Part shown: in pieces, positions 54,123 through 62,697 of the stretch
Numbering within the stretch: the first letter of the stretch is position 1
Layout: the number at the start of each line of letters is the position of its first letter
DNA from: Acidimicrobiales bacterium
GTDB taxonomy: Bacteria; Actinomycetota; Acidimicrobiia; Acidimicrobiales; Iamiaceae
DNA: 64,000 nucleotides
NCBI GenBank assembly: GCA_035630295.1
Contig: DASQKY010000044.1
Span: forward strand, 1-64,000
Reading direction: 5' to 3'
Notes under the pieces: model-generated
Databases searched by the model: none
What the model was told of the DNA's origin: nothing
What the model saw: the letters and a program-made list of their open reading frames with translations, nothing else
Made by a program: the position numbers and the translations under genes

Positions 54123-54809
54123 CTAGCGGTCGGGGGCGGTGGCCAGCCAGGCCGGGAGCTCGGCCAGGGAGGCCAGGACGGGGAACTCGGCCCCGTGGCC
54201 GGCGGCTCGCTCGTGGGCCCAGGTGATCTCGTAGGGCACCTGCACGGCGTGGCCGCCCAGGGCCAGCACGGGCAGGACGTCGGAGCGCACCGTGTTGCCG
54301 ACCATGCAGAAGTGCTCGGGGGCGACGCCCAGCCGGTCGAGCACGGCGGCGTAGGTGGCCTCGTCCTTCTCGGAGACGATCTCGACGCGCTCGAAGCGCT
54401 CGGCGAGGCCCGAGCGGGCGATCTTCTGCTCCTGGTGGATCAGGTCGCCCTTGGTGACCAGCACCAGCCGGTAGCGGCCGGCCAGCTCGTCGACGGCCTG
54501 GGCCACGCCGTCGAGCAGCTCGACCGGGTGGGCCAGCATGCGCTTGCCCAGGGCCAGCAGTTCGGCGACGGCCAACCCGCTGACCCGGTTGCCGCTGACC
54601 TCCAGGGCCGTCTCCACCATGGACAGGGTGAAGCCCTTGATGCCGTAGCCGAAGAGCTCCAGGTTGCGGCGCTCGGTGGCGTCGTGGCGGGCCCGCACGT
54701 CCTCGCCCTCCGGGGTCCAGGGGGCCAGGATCTGGACGAACGTCTCCGCCGCCTCGGCGAAGTACGTCTCGTTGTGCCACAACGTGTCGTCGGCGTCGAG
54801 GCCGACCAC
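54123..54809 (-). CDS. HAD-superfamily hydrolase
   Basis: A 228-residue phosphatase-like protein. Motif I is DADDTLW (nucleophile and acid Asp at residues ~5 and 7), motif II is LVTKGD and motif III/IV lie in SEKDEATYAAVL and FCMVGNTVRSDVLPVLALGG. The cap is helical. The start is uncertain: GTG 54809 gives a very short N-terminus just before motif I. The reading frame continues upstream with a Pro-rich stretch but no ATG, GTG or TTG before the thioesterase gene. The substrate is unknown. Confidence 0.85.
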   Translation of the reverse strand: MVGLDADDTLWHNETYFAEAAETFVQILAPWTPEGEDVRARHDATERRNLELFGYGIKGFTLSMVETALEVSGNRVSGLAVAELLALGKRMLAHPVELLDGVAQAVDELAGRYRLVLVTKGDLIHQEQKIARSGLAERFERVEIVSEKDEATYAAVLDRLGVAPEHFCMVGNTVRSDVLPVLALGGHAVQVPYEITWAHERAAGHGAEFPVLASLAELPAWLATAPDR

Positions 54810-54856
54810 CTCGATCCCGGGTGGTGCGGGGGCGGGGGTCGGCGGGGGCGGCGGGT

Positions 54857-55261
54857 TCAGCCCGAGGCCTTCCCGAGGAAGCGCTCGCGCTCGACCACCA
54901 CGCGGGTGACCCGGCCGGCCGCCACCAGGCCGCAGCGGTCGTTCACGGCCACGGTGAAGGTGAGGCGACGCCCTTCGATCTTCTCCAGGGTGGCATCGGC
55001 GGTGACCGCGCCCCCGATGCCGGTGGGGGCCAGGTGGTCGATCTGGACCCGCTGGCCCACCGACGTCTGGTCGGCCGAGAGCACCGCCCCCAGGGCGGCC
55101 AGCGAGGCCTGCTCGCACAGGGCCACCACCCGGGGCGTGGCCAGCACGGGCACGTCGCCCGAGCCCAGCGCCGCCGCGGTGTCCGCCTCGGCCACGTCGA
55201 GGTGCACCCGCCCGGTCAGGCCGGGCCGGATGGAGGCGGTGAGCCCACGGGGAAGAGACAC
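54857..55261 (-). CDS. Hot-dog-fold thioesterase (FlK-like)
   Basis: A 134-residue protein resembling fluoroacetyl-CoA-specific thioesterase-like and related single hot-dog proteins: a Val/Thr-rich first part with GDVPVLATPRVVALCEQASLAAL (substrate-binding helix with Glu), VGQRVQIDHLAPTGIGGAVTADATLEKIEGRRL as the central strands, and DRCGLVAAGRVTRVVV. The GTG at 55261 is chosen because TAGCGT lies 8 bases upstream; GTG 55300 would overlap that promoter. The acyl-CoA substrate is unknown. The HAD gene follows on the same strand. Confidence 0.85.
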   Translation of the reverse strand: MSLPRGLTASIRPGLTGRVHLDVAEADTAAALGSGDVPVLATPRVVALCEQASLAALGAVLSADQTSVGQRVQIDHLAPTGIGGAVTADATLEKIEGRRLTFTVAVNDRCGLVAAGRVTRVVVERERFLGKASG

Positions 55262-55269
55262 GGAGGCGT

Positions 55270-55275
55270 ACGCTA
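55270..55275 (-). promoter_or_regulatory. -10 box TAGCGT of the thioesterase gene
   Basis: Minus-strand TAGCGT, 8 bases before the GTG at 55261; it helps decide that start. Confidence 0.4.
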
Positions 55276-55343
55276 CGCCCCCCCGCCGGCCAGCCTCCAA
55301 CCCCCCCCACCGGTGTCGGGGCCGGGACCGCCCGGGGCGTCGG

Positions 55344-55349
55344 TACGCT
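55344..55349 (+). promoter_or_regulatory. -10 box TACGCT of the tldD-tldE operon
   Basis: TACGCT gives a predicted leader of ~43 bases ending in GGGAGAG before the ATG at 55399. Confidence 0.35.
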
Positions 55350-55398
55350 GGCCCGACTCGACGCCGGGGAGCCCCCGGCGCCCGCCGACCCGGGAGAG

Positions 55399-56796
55399 AT
55401 GGCCGTGATCGAAGAGGACGTCCTGTCCCGCGTGCTGGGCGCCGCCCTCCAGGGGGGTGGCGAGTTCGCCGAGGTGTTCGCCGAGGACAAGCGCTCGACC
55501 TCCGCCGTCCTCGACGACGGGCGCATCGAGGAGCTGGCCTCGGGCCGGGACCGGGGTGCGGGGGTGCGGGTCATCAGCGGCGAGACCACCGGCTACGCCC
55601 ACACCTCCGACCTGTCCGAGGCCGGCCTGCGGGCCGCGGCCGAGGCGGCCGGCGCTGCCGCCCGCCGGGGCGGGGGCGGCAGCAACGTCGTGGCCCTCGA
55701 CCGGCAGGCCGTCCGCCACCCCAGCACGGTGGCCATCCAGCCCGAGGACGTGGCCAAGGCCACCAAGGTCGAGCTGCTGCGCCGGGCCGACGAGGCGGCC
55801 CGGGGCGCGGACGGCGCCGTCCGCCAGGTGAGCGCCCGCTACGGCGACAGCCGGCGGCGCATCCTGGTGGCCAACAGCGAGGGCCTGCTGACCGGCGACG
55901 ACCAGGTCCGGACCCTGTTCTCGGTGGGCGTGGTGGCCGCCGGCGACACCGGCATGCAGACCGGCCGCCAGAGCGTGGGCCACACCGTGGGCTTCGAGCT
56001 GTTCGACCGCTACGAGGTGGAGGACATGGCCCGCAAGGCCGCGTCCCGGGCCGTCACCAAGCTGGGGGCGCGGCCGGCCCCCAGCGGCGAGATGCCGGTG
56101 GTCATCGGGGCCGGTGGGGGTGGCGTCCTGTTCCACGAGGCCTGCGGCCACGGCCTGGAGGCCGACCTGGTGGCCAAGGGGGCCTCGGTGTATCGCGACC
56201 GGGTGGGCCAGCAGGTGGCCTCCCCGCTGGTGACCCTGATCGACGACGGCACCGTGGCCGATGAGTGGGGCTGCTTCGGCATCGACGACGAGGGCAGCCC
56301 GGCCCAGCGCAACGTGCTCATCCAGGACGGCGTCCTCACCGACTACATGTGGGACGTCACCCGGGGGCGCAAGGAGGGCCGGCCCCGCTCCGGCAACGGG
56401 CGGCGCCAGAGCTACCAGCACCTGCCCATGGTGCGGATGACCAACACGTTCCTGGCCAACGGCACCGAGGACCCGGCCGACATCATCGCCGGCACCGACC
56501 ACGGCGTGTACGTGGCCCAGCTGGGCGGCGGCTCGGTCAACACCGCCACCGGCGACTTCGTCTTCGGCATGTGGGAGGCGTACCTGATCGAGGACGGCGT
56601 GGTCACCGAGCCGCTGCGGGAGGGCAACCTCATCGGCAACGGCCCCCAGGTGCTCACCGACATCGAGGCCCTGGGCGACGACTTCGCCATGGGCTCGCCG
56701 GGCACGTGCGGCAAGGACGGCCAGGGCGTCCCGGTGGGCGACGGTGTGCCGACCCTGCGGGTGCGCAGCCTGACCATCGGCGGCACCGCGGCATGA
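55399..56796 (+). CDS. tldD: TldD metalloprotease subunit
   Basis: A 465-residue U62-family protease subunit. The zinc motif HEACGH (His246, Glu247, His251) is intact in VLFHEACGHGLEADL. The third ligand Cys lies in the C-terminal GTCGKDGQGVPVG. In E. coli the TldD/TldE heterodimer degrades unfolded peptides and removes the leader from microcin B17 and other modified peptides. The next gene encodes TldE and overlaps by four bases (ATGA). No precursor peptide gene is visible nearby, so a housekeeping peptide-degrading role is as likely as RiPP maturation. Confidence 0.95.
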   Translation: MAVIEEDVLSRVLGAALQGGGEFAEVFAEDKRSTSAVLDDGRIEELASGRDRGAGVRVISGETTGYAHTSDLSEAGLRAAAEAAGAAARRGGGGSNVVALDRQAVRHPSTVAIQPEDVAKATKVELLRRADEAARGADGAVRQVSARYGDSRRRILVANSEGLLTGDDQVRTLFSVGVVAAGDTGMQTGRQSVGHTVGFELFDRYEVEDMARKAASRAVTKLGARPAPSGEMPVVIGAGGGGVLFHEACGHGLEADLVAKGASVYRDRVGQQVASPLVTLIDDGTVADEWGCFGIDDEGSPAQRNVLIQDGVLTDYMWDVTRGRKEGRPRSGNGRRQSYQHLPMVRMTNTFLANGTEDPADIIAGTDHGVYVAQLGGGSVNTATGDFVFGMWEAYLIEDGVVTEPLREGNLIGNGPQVLTDIEALGDDFAMGSPGTCGKDGQGVPVGDGVPTLRVRSLTIGGTAA

Positions 56797-58145
56797 CCGG
56801 CTCCCGGGACCTGACCGACATCGCCGACCGGGTCGTCGGCTGGGCCGCCGACGGCGAGGCGGTCGAGGCGGTGGTGGGCCGCAGCCGCCACACCGAGGTG
56901 CGGGCGTACGAGGGCGACGTCGAGTCGCTGTCCTCGGCGGAGTCCATGGGCGTCGGCATCCGGGTCGTCCTGGGCGACCGGCAGGGCTTCGCCTATGCCG
57001 CCACCTTCGACGACGACGTGCTGGCCGAGACCTTGGCCGAGGCCCGCGACAACGCCAGCTTCGCCTCCCCGGACCCGCACGTGGGCCTGGCCGAGCCCGA
57101 CGGGGTGGCGGTGCCCACCCTCGACCTGTTCCGGCCCTCGTTGCTGCAGGTGCCCACCGAGGACAAGGTGGCCATGGCCCTGGAGCTGGAGGCCCTGGTG
57201 CGGGCGGGCGACCCCCGCATCTCCGGTGTGGAGTCGGCCGAGTTCGTCGACGCCATGGGCGAGGCCTGCGTGGCCTCCACCACCGGCATTCGCTCCGAGT
57301 CGGCCTCCACCGCCTGTTACGTGGCCGTGTCGTGCCTGGCCGAGGAGGACGGGCTGACCCAGACCGGGTTCGGCTTCTCGGTGGGGCGGGAGCTGGGCGA
57401 CCTGGTCCCGGCCGACGCCTCCGACGACGCGGTGATGCGCTCCACCCGCCTGCTGGGGGCGACCAAGCCGGCCAGCACCCGGGCCACGGTGGTCCTCGAC
57501 CCCTACGTCACCGCCCAGGTCATCGCCATCCTGGGCTCGACCCTGTCGGGCGAGGCGGTGCTCAAGGGGCGCTCGCCGTTCGCCGAGCGCCTGGGCGACG
57601 AGGTGGGCTCGCCGCTGGTCACCCTGGTCGACGACGCCACCAACCCGTTGGCCTACACCGCCTCGGCCACCGACGGCGAGGGCCTGGCCAGCCGGCGCAC
57701 CTCGCTGCTGGCCGACGGGGTGCTCCAGGCCTTCGTGCACAACGCCTACACCGGGCGGTGGGCCGGGACGGCCTCCACCGGCAACGCCGTGCGGGGCGGG
57801 TTCAAGTCCACGCCCGGCGTGGGGTGCCGGGCCCTGGCCCTGGCCCCGGGCCAGCTGGACCAGCCGGCGCTGCTGCGCCAGGTCGGCGACGGGGTGCTGG
57901 TCTCGTCGGTGATCGGCATGCACTCGGGGGTGAACCCGGTGAGCGGCGACTTCTCCACCGGCGCCGAGGGCCTGCGCATCGCCGGCGGTGAGCTGGGCGC
58001 CCCGCTGCGGGAGTTCACCATCGCCTCCACCCTCCAGAAGATGCTGCGCGACGTGGAGGCCGTGGGCTCCGACGTGGACTGGCTGCCCATGAGCGCGGCC
58101 GGGGTCAGCCTGGTCATCCGCGACGTCACCATCTCCGGCACCTAG
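56793..58145 (+). CDS. tldE: TldE/PmbA subunit
   Basis: A 450-residue non-catalytic partner of TldD. It shares the fold (AYEGDVESLSSAESMGVGIRV near residue 35, and ALAPGQLDQPALLRQVGDGVLV towards the end) but has no HExxxH motif, as expected. The C-terminal VSGDFSTGAEGLRIAGGE segment is characteristic. The ATG overlaps the tldD stop, ensuring equal expression of the two subunits. Length is standard. Confidence 0.94.
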   Translation: MTGSRDLTDIADRVVGWAADGEAVEAVVGRSRHTEVRAYEGDVESLSSAESMGVGIRVVLGDRQGFAYAATFDDDVLAETLAEARDNASFASPDPHVGLAEPDGVAVPTLDLFRPSLLQVPTEDKVAMALELEALVRAGDPRISGVESAEFVDAMGEACVASTTGIRSESASTACYVAVSCLAEEDGLTQTGFGFSVGRELGDLVPADASDDAVMRSTRLLGATKPASTRATVVLDPYVTAQVIAILGSTLSGEAVLKGRSPFAERLGDEVGSPLVTLVDDATNPLAYTASATDGEGLASRRTSLLADGVLQAFVHNAYTGRWAGTASTGNAVRGGFKSTPGVGCRALALAPGQLDQPALLRQVGDGVLVSSVIGMHSGVNPVSGDFSTGAEGLRIAGGELGAPLREFTIASTLQKMLRDVEAVGSDVDWLPMSAAGVSLVIRDVTISGT

Positions 58146-58205
58146 CCCGACCCCGCCGGGCGGCGGCGGCCGGGATGACGGGACCGGTGTTGCCGTTCAG
58201 GCAGC

Positions 58206-59036
58206 ATGAACGACGTGTCGTTCGTCGAAGCCGTCGTCCTGGGGATCGTCCAGGGGCTGACCGAGTTCCTGCCCGTGTCCTCGAGCGGTCACCTGCGCAT
58301 CGTGCCGGCCCTGCTGGGGTGGGACGACCCGGGGGCCGCCTTCACCGCGGTGACCCAGCTGGGCACGGTGCTGGCCGTGGTCATCTACTTCCGGCACGAC
58401 CTCTGGCGCATCGGCACCACCTGGCTGCGCTCGCTGCGGGATGCCGAGCTGCGGCGCACCCTCGACGCCCGGCTGGGCTGGTACCTGATCCTGGCCACGG
58501 TGCCCATCTCCGTGTTCGGCCTGGCCTTCAAGGACCAGATCGAGACGGGGGCCCGGAACCTGTGGCTGGTGGCCACCACGTTGATCGTCCTGGGTGGGGT
58601 GCTGTTCGTGGCCGAACGGGTCGGGCGCCGGACCCGGGGGATCGAGGACGTCGACACCCGCACCGCCGTGGTCGTCGGCCTGGCCCAGGCCCTGGCCCTG
58701 GTGCCCGGGGTGTCCCGGTCGGGGGCCACCATCAGCGCCGGCTTGTTCCTTGACCTGGATCGGGAGTCGGCCGCCCGCTTCTCGTTCCTGCTGTCCATCC
58801 CCGCCGTGGTCCTGTCCGGGGTGGCCACCGCTCCGGACGTCACCTCGGGGGACGGCCCCGGCGTGGCGGCCACGGTGGTGGCCACGGCCCTGGCCTTCGT
58901 GGTCGGCTACGCCGCCATCGCCTGGCTGCTGCGCTACCTGACCCGCCACCCCACGACGGTCTTCGTCGTCTACCGGGTGGCCTTGGGGCTCGTCCTGCTG
59001 GGCCTGCTCAGCGGGGGCGTGATCGAGGCCACCTGA
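58206..59036 (+). CDS. uppP: Undecaprenyl-diphosphatase UppP (BacA)
   Basis: A 276-residue membrane phosphatase that recycles undecaprenyl diphosphate to the monophosphate carrier for peptidoglycan synthesis. The active-site motifs are intact: GIVQGLTEFLPVSSSGH (~residues 13-29) and VPGVSRSGATISAGL (~162-176). About eight helices are predicted. No ribosome site or convincing -10 box stands out. A strong hairpin follows the gene at 59043-59067. Confidence 0.96.
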   Translation: MNDVSFVEAVVLGIVQGLTEFLPVSSSGHLRIVPALLGWDDPGAAFTAVTQLGTVLAVVIYFRHDLWRIGTTWLRSLRDAELRRTLDARLGWYLILATVPISVFGLAFKDQIETGARNLWLVATTLIVLGGVLFVAERVGRRTRGIEDVDTRTAVVVGLAQALALVPGVSRSGATISAGLFLDLDRESAARFSFLLSIPAVVLSGVATAPDVTSGDGPGVAATVVATALAFVVGYAAIAWLLRYLTRHPTTVFVVYRVALGLVLLGLLSGGVIEAT

Positions 59037-59042
59037 GGTCGT

Positions 59043-59067
59043 GTCGGCGCGGTGGGAGCGCGCCGAC
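59043..59067. terminator. Strong nine-pair hairpin between converging genes
   Basis: GTCGGCGCG (59043-59051) and CGCGCCGAC (59059-59067) form a perfect nine-pair stem with a seven-base loop. It lies between the ends of uppP and the converging esterase gene, so it can terminate both. No U-run follows. Confidence 0.55.
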
Positions 59068-59097
59068 GTCCTCTCCCGCCACCAGAGGGCAGGTGGG

Positions 59098-60219
59098 TCA
59101 GGCCGGCAGCTGGTAGCGCTGGAAGAACTCCCACATGGCCTCGCTGGCCGCGATGTCGTCGGTGGTGGGCCCGACGATCCTCTCGATCTGCTTCGAGAAC
59201 TCGCTGCCGGGCCAGGAGTGCCCGCCGCCCACCACGATGACGAGCTCGACGGGGGCGCCGGCCGGGCAGCGCCAGGTGCGGTCGAGGATCTCCTCGGTCA
59301 GCTCCTCGTCGGAGGCCTCCGGGTCGCAGCCGTTGAACGCCGCCCACTGCCGGGCCGTCTCGGGGTAGCCCTCGCCGTCCAGGTCGGCCTCGGGCACCTC
59401 GACGCTCTCGGGGGCCTCCCCCCCGGTGACGATGCTCAGGTCGCCGATGCCGCCGTTGAAGTACAGGATCGGATCGGCGGTGCCGTGGAAGGCCAGGATG
59501 GGCACCGGGCGTCGGGGCTGGCACCCGTCCCAGGTGCTGAGGCCGGCCACGGGGGCGAAGGCGGCGAAGCGGTCGGCCCGGGTGCAGGCCAGCATCGAGG
59601 TCATCATGGCCCCGTTGGACAGGCCGGTGGCGTAGACCCGGGACGTGTCGATGCACCGGGCGGCCAGCACGTCGTCGAGCAGGGCGTCGACGTAGGGCAG
59701 CTCCGGCGAGTCGACGCCTTCGGCGAGCACCTCCCAGGCCACGGGCTGGCCGGTGCCGTTGGGGAAGGCGGTGGCGAAGCCCTGCTCCAGGCCCAGCTCG
59801 CCCATCTCGCTCATGAGGGAGTGGATCTCGGCCCCTTCGGACAGGCCGTGGAAGTCCACCACCAGGGGCACCGGTTCGGTCCCGGCCGGGGCGGTCAGCA
59901 GGTACCAGCGGGCCGCGCCCTCGTCGTCGTCGATCCCGTCCAGCTCATGGCGCTCCTTCGCCACCTGGTCGCCGGGGGTATCGGTCCGGCACCCGTCCGA
60001 GGGGACGCCCGGCCCGTCGGAGGGTCCGAGCTGCCGGGCCTCGGCGCCGGGCACCAAGTCGCCGGAGGTGCCAGTCCCGCCGGCCCCGTCCCCCGGCCGG
60101 GCCGTGGTCGCGGTGGGGTCGTCCCCGCGGGCCGAGGACGGGTCGTCGTCACCCCCGCACCCGGCGGCCAGCGCGGCGGCGACGAGGGCGAGGGCCAGGG
60201 CACGGCGGGTGCGAGGGAT
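59098..60219 (-). CDS. Secreted PHB-depolymerase/feruloyl-esterase-like lipoprotein, apparent ATC start
   Basis: A 374-residue exported esterase of the polyhydroxybutyrate depolymerase/LpqC family. The catalytic motif is GLSNGAMM, with an Asp in HGTADPILYF and a His in GGGHSWPGSEFS. The lipobox is ALAAGC. The signal sequence begins IPRTRRALALALVAAAL; its first codon is ATC at 60219, six bases after a perfect GGAGGT. The nearest in-frame ATGs (60291 and 60315) would put 24-32 odd residues before the signal, and a TACGGT -10 box lies within that stretch. I therefore place the start at ATC; the conventional alternative is ATG 60291 or 60315. The substrate is an ester of unknown kind. Confidence 0.82.
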   Translation of the reverse strand: MPRTRRALALALVAAALAAGCGGDDDPSSARGDDPTATTARPGDGAGGTGTSGDLVPGAEARQLGPSDGPGVPSDGCRTDTPGDQVAKERHELDGIDDDEGAARWYLLTAPAGTEPVPLVVDFHGLSEGAEIHSLMSEMGELGLEQGFATAFPNGTGQPVAWEVLAEGVDSPELPYVDALLDDVLAARCIDTSRVYATGLSNGAMMTSMLACTRADRFAAFAPVAGLSTWDGCQPRRPVPILAFHGTADPILYFNGGIGDLSIVTGGEAPESVEVPEADLDGEGYPETARQWAAFNGCDPEASDEELTEEILDRTWRCPAGAPVELVIVVGGGHSWPGSEFSKQIERIVGPTTDDIAASEAMWEFFQRYQLPA

Positions 60220-60318
60220 GGCGGGACCTCCAGCTCGAGCCTGCGGGGGACAGGGTCTGGCCTCGCACCGTATCCCGGTGCTGCGCCCCATGGTCCGGCT
60301 CCCCGGTGGGGCCAAGAC

Positions 60319-60984
60319 TCAGCCGCCGGGTGGTCGGAGGGCCAGGACGAGGGGCCCGGCGGTGAGGGCGGCGGCCACGTCGGGCGCCACCGATGCGGCG
60401 ACGGCCACCACCACCGCTTCCTCGGCCACGTCGACCACGGTGGCCCCGGCGGCCACGACGTCGGGCCCCGTGGCCCCGACCGGCAGGTCACCGGCCGGCC
60501 CGCCGCCAGGACCGCCCCCGGACAGCACGTCGACCCGGTCCCCGGGCCGGAGGTCCAGGCCGGGGACGGTGATGGGCACGGGCACGGCCCGCTGGCCAGC
60601 GGCGAGCAGGGCGGTGCCGCCCCCGGCCCCGGGCGGGCCCAGGCGCCGGTCGGCCACGGCCTCGCCGGCCACCAGGTCGGCCCGGGCGGTGCGCCCGGTC
60701 GGGGCGGTGGCCAGCGCCCCGGGCGGGACGAGCACCGAGGGCCACCGCCGCACCACCACGTCGGCCGCCGTGACCACCTCGCCAGCGGCGACGTCCCGGG
60801 CCACGACGGCCACCGGCCGGCTGGTCCCGTAGGCCCCCTCGGCGGCGTCGGCCCGCCGCAGGGCGGAGGCGACGAGCAGGCCCGTGGCCCCGGCCAGCAG
60901 CAGTGCCGCCGCGTACCAGGGGATGGCCCGCCGGGGCAGGCGGGGGCGGACGGGCCGCAGGCTGCGGCGGGGACGGAACGACAT
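60319..60984 (-). CDS. CpaB/RcpC-like SAF-domain protein
   Basis: A 221-residue protein with one N-terminal membrane helix (~residues 20-42, IPWYAAALLLAGATGLLVAS) and an exported SAF domain (TSRPVAVVARDVAAGEVVTAADVVVRRWP at ~55-83). The C-terminal part carries the RcpC region (VPVPITVPGLDLRPGDRVDVL). In Tad/Flp pilus systems CpaB is a periplasmic assembly protein. No other pilus gene (cpaF, tadB, flp) is in the window, so this copy is isolated or has a different job. ATG 60984 is used; GTG 60987 directly precedes it. Confidence 0.85.
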   Translation of the reverse strand: MSFRPRRSLRPVRPRLPRRAIPWYAAALLLAGATGLLVASALRRADAAEGAYGTSRPVAVVARDVAAGEVVTAADVVVRRWPSVLVPPGALATAPTGRTARADLVAGEAVADRRLGPPGAGGGTALLAAGQRAVPVPITVPGLDLRPGDRVDVLSGGGPGGGPAGDLPVGATGPDVVAAGATVVDVAEEAVVVAVAASVAPDVAAALTAGPLVLALRPPGG

Positions 60985-61087
60985 CACGGGCGCGACCTCA
61001 CGGTGGGGGGACCAGCAGGGGAAGCGACGTTGAGCTGGGCTGGGAAGGCCGAGTAGCGGGTGGGCCACCGGACCGGAGGTGCGCCCC

Positions 61088-61192
61088 GATGGGCGATCCG
61101 ACAGGAGGCGTGGACGGGTGGGTTCGGCCGGAGGGGGCTGGATGGGTCGTCCGGCGAGAGGGGGCTCGATAGGTAGTCCGGCGGGAGAGGCA
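61088..61192. repeat. Degenerate short tandem repeats in an intergenic gap
   Basis: Related blocks of ~24-27 bases recur at 61088, 61117, 61141 and 61168. The last two share GTCCGGCGRGAGRGG and begin GATGGGT and GATAGGT. They lie in the 220-base gap between the CpaB-like gene and the exported-protein gene. I see no protein-coding signal or known element in this gap. Confidence 0.4.
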
Positions 61193-61204
61193 GTCCGACG
61201 GTGG

Positions 61205-61984
61205 CTAGCTCACGACCACCTGGCGCTCCTCGACGGTGACGGGCAGGGACCCGGTGAGGACGAACGGGTCCTGGACGCCGGTCTCGCCGGTGGACGAGCG
61301 CCAGGTGACCTCGTAGGTGACGGCGGCCCGGAGGGTGCGGGCGCCGGTGGTCGTGTAGACGTGCCCGCACGCCGTGGTGGCGCCCCGGGTGCCGGGGTGG
61401 GGTCGGCCCGGCCCGTCGCAGGTGACGGCGGCCCCGCCGTCGCCCGGCCGCCACACCGCGCGCACCGGGGTGGCGGTGACCTCGGCCCAGACACCGGGGA
61501 TCTCGGCCCGGACGGAGACGGCCCGCCACTCGCCCTCGTCCATCCAGAACCAGGTGCGCTTGCCGGCCAGCTGGGGCACCCCGTCGGGCGAGGTGTGGAG
61601 CCGGGGCACGCTCACCGTCACCTGCTCCCGGGCCTGGAGGGCCAGGACGGCGGCGATGGCCGGTGCCGCCGCGGGCGCCGGCACGGCCGCGCCCGTGTCC
61701 GCCATCCACGCCAGGACGCAGTCCGCGGGGTCGAAGCTGATCCCGGCGCACGGGTCCACCCACGGCACCGCCGCCGCGCCGGTGCCCCCCGGCCCCGACG
61801 ACGACGGCCGCGGCCGCGCCGGCACCCGTCCCGGCCGCTCCGATCCGTCCCCCGGCCTCTCCACCCCCACCCCGATCGACTGCGAACCTTCGTCATGCGC
61901 GGCATCGGCTGATGCCGCAGAGCCAGCCGCGAGAACGGCCGTCAAGGCGACAAGGCTGAGAACAAGTCGAGTCACGCCGGACAT
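61205..61984 (-). CDS. Exported protein next to the CpaB-like gene, unknown
   Basis: A 259-residue secreted protein. The signal peptide (TRLVLSLVALTAVLAAGSAASA) ends in a signal peptidase I-like site, without a lipobox. A Pro/Arg/Gly-rich stretch (~residues 40-75) follows, then a region with two Cys (VDPCAGISFDPADC). The C-terminal ~130 residues are beta-rich and contain paired Cys (AVTCDGPGR and TTACGHVYTTTGAR), like an Ig-like or PKD-type domain ending in LRAAVTYEVTWRSS. ATG 61984 overlaps the upstream gene by 13 bases; GTG 61975 would give a GTGA overlap. Function is unknown. Confidence 0.78.
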   Translation of the reverse strand: MSGVTRLVLSLVALTAVLAAGSAASADAAHDEGSQSIGVGVERPGDGSERPGRVPARPRPSSSGPGGTGAAAVPWVDPCAGISFDPADCVLAWMADTGAAVPAPAAAPAIAAVLALQAREQVTVSVPRLHTSPDGVPQLAGKRTWFWMDEGEWRAVSVRAEIPGVWAEVTATPVRAVWRPGDGGAAVTCDGPGRPHPGTRGATTACGHVYTTTGARTLRAAVTYEVTWRSSTGETGVQDPFVLTGSLPVTVEERQVVVS

Positions 61985-62553
61985 ATCTCGCTGTCTTCGG
62001 TTCTTGACTCCGTCGTCCTTTGGGAGAGCCTCCAGCCCGAGTCCGTCTGGACAGCCCTCGTGATGAAACGTCGAGCGGCAATCTCGTCATTGATCACTTC
62101 GCCGGTGTCGCCGTCCTTCAGCACATCAGCGTCAACGACACACTCAACGATCTCGGCTCGGTCACCGGTGACAGAGACATCCTCCACGGTGGTCCTCGAA
62201 CGACCTTGAGGATCGCGCTCCGTCACGTGGCCATTGGCGGCATCGTCCTGGACGTGTCGGCGGAACTCGGTGAGGTAGTCGCCGGTGACGTAGCGCTCGG
62301 CGATGGCGGGATCCTCGCCGTCGACGAAGATCCGGCGCACTGCTTCGAACCACTCCTCGGCGAGCTGGCGCAGGGCCTGCTCGTCCTCCTGCTGCTGGGA
62401 GAGGGTGGTGGAGGGCTTGGTGGTGGTGGGCGCGGGGTCGGTGGTCTGCGGGGACGGATCGTCGTCCGAGCAGCCGCCGAGGAGGAGCACGAGGGCAAAG
62501 GTGAGGCCCACGATCACGGGGGACCGGAGCTTCCTCCACGATGGGGTGGGCAT
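61972..62553 (-). CDS. Lipoprotein of unknown function
   Basis: A 193-residue exported lipoprotein: hydrophobic core, lipobox LLLGGC, then an Asp/Thr/Pro-rich linker. Residues ~60-190 form an alpha+beta domain with EQALRQLAEEWFEAVRRIFVDG and SVTGDRAEIVECVVDADVL, resembling the SnoaL/NTF2-like accessory domains common in actinobacterial lipoproteins. The ATG at 62553 is preceded by AGGTGATGTG. It is overlapped by the following exported-protein gene, so the two form an operon. No ligand can be named. The gene uses more AT-rich codons than its neighbours. Confidence 0.8.
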   Translation of the reverse strand: MPTPSWRKLRSPVIVGLTFALVLLLGGCSDDDPSPQTTDPAPTTTKPSTTLSQQQEDEQALRQLAEEWFEAVRRIFVDGEDPAIAERYVTGDYLTEFRRHVQDDAANGHVTERDPQGRSRTTVEDVSVTGDRAEIVECVVDADVLKDGDTGEVINDEIAARRFITRAVQTDSGWRLSQRTTESRTEDSEICPA

Positions 62554-62697
62554 CACATCACCTGAGACGGGCCGAGGACCTGGCGGGGGGTGCCAGCCCT
62601 TCTACCCCAGTGCCCACGGCCACCACACCCCGCCGGGGCGGATCATGGCCGATGCCACCGATGAGGAGCGCGCCCCGGGGCGTGCCGGGCGGATCGG

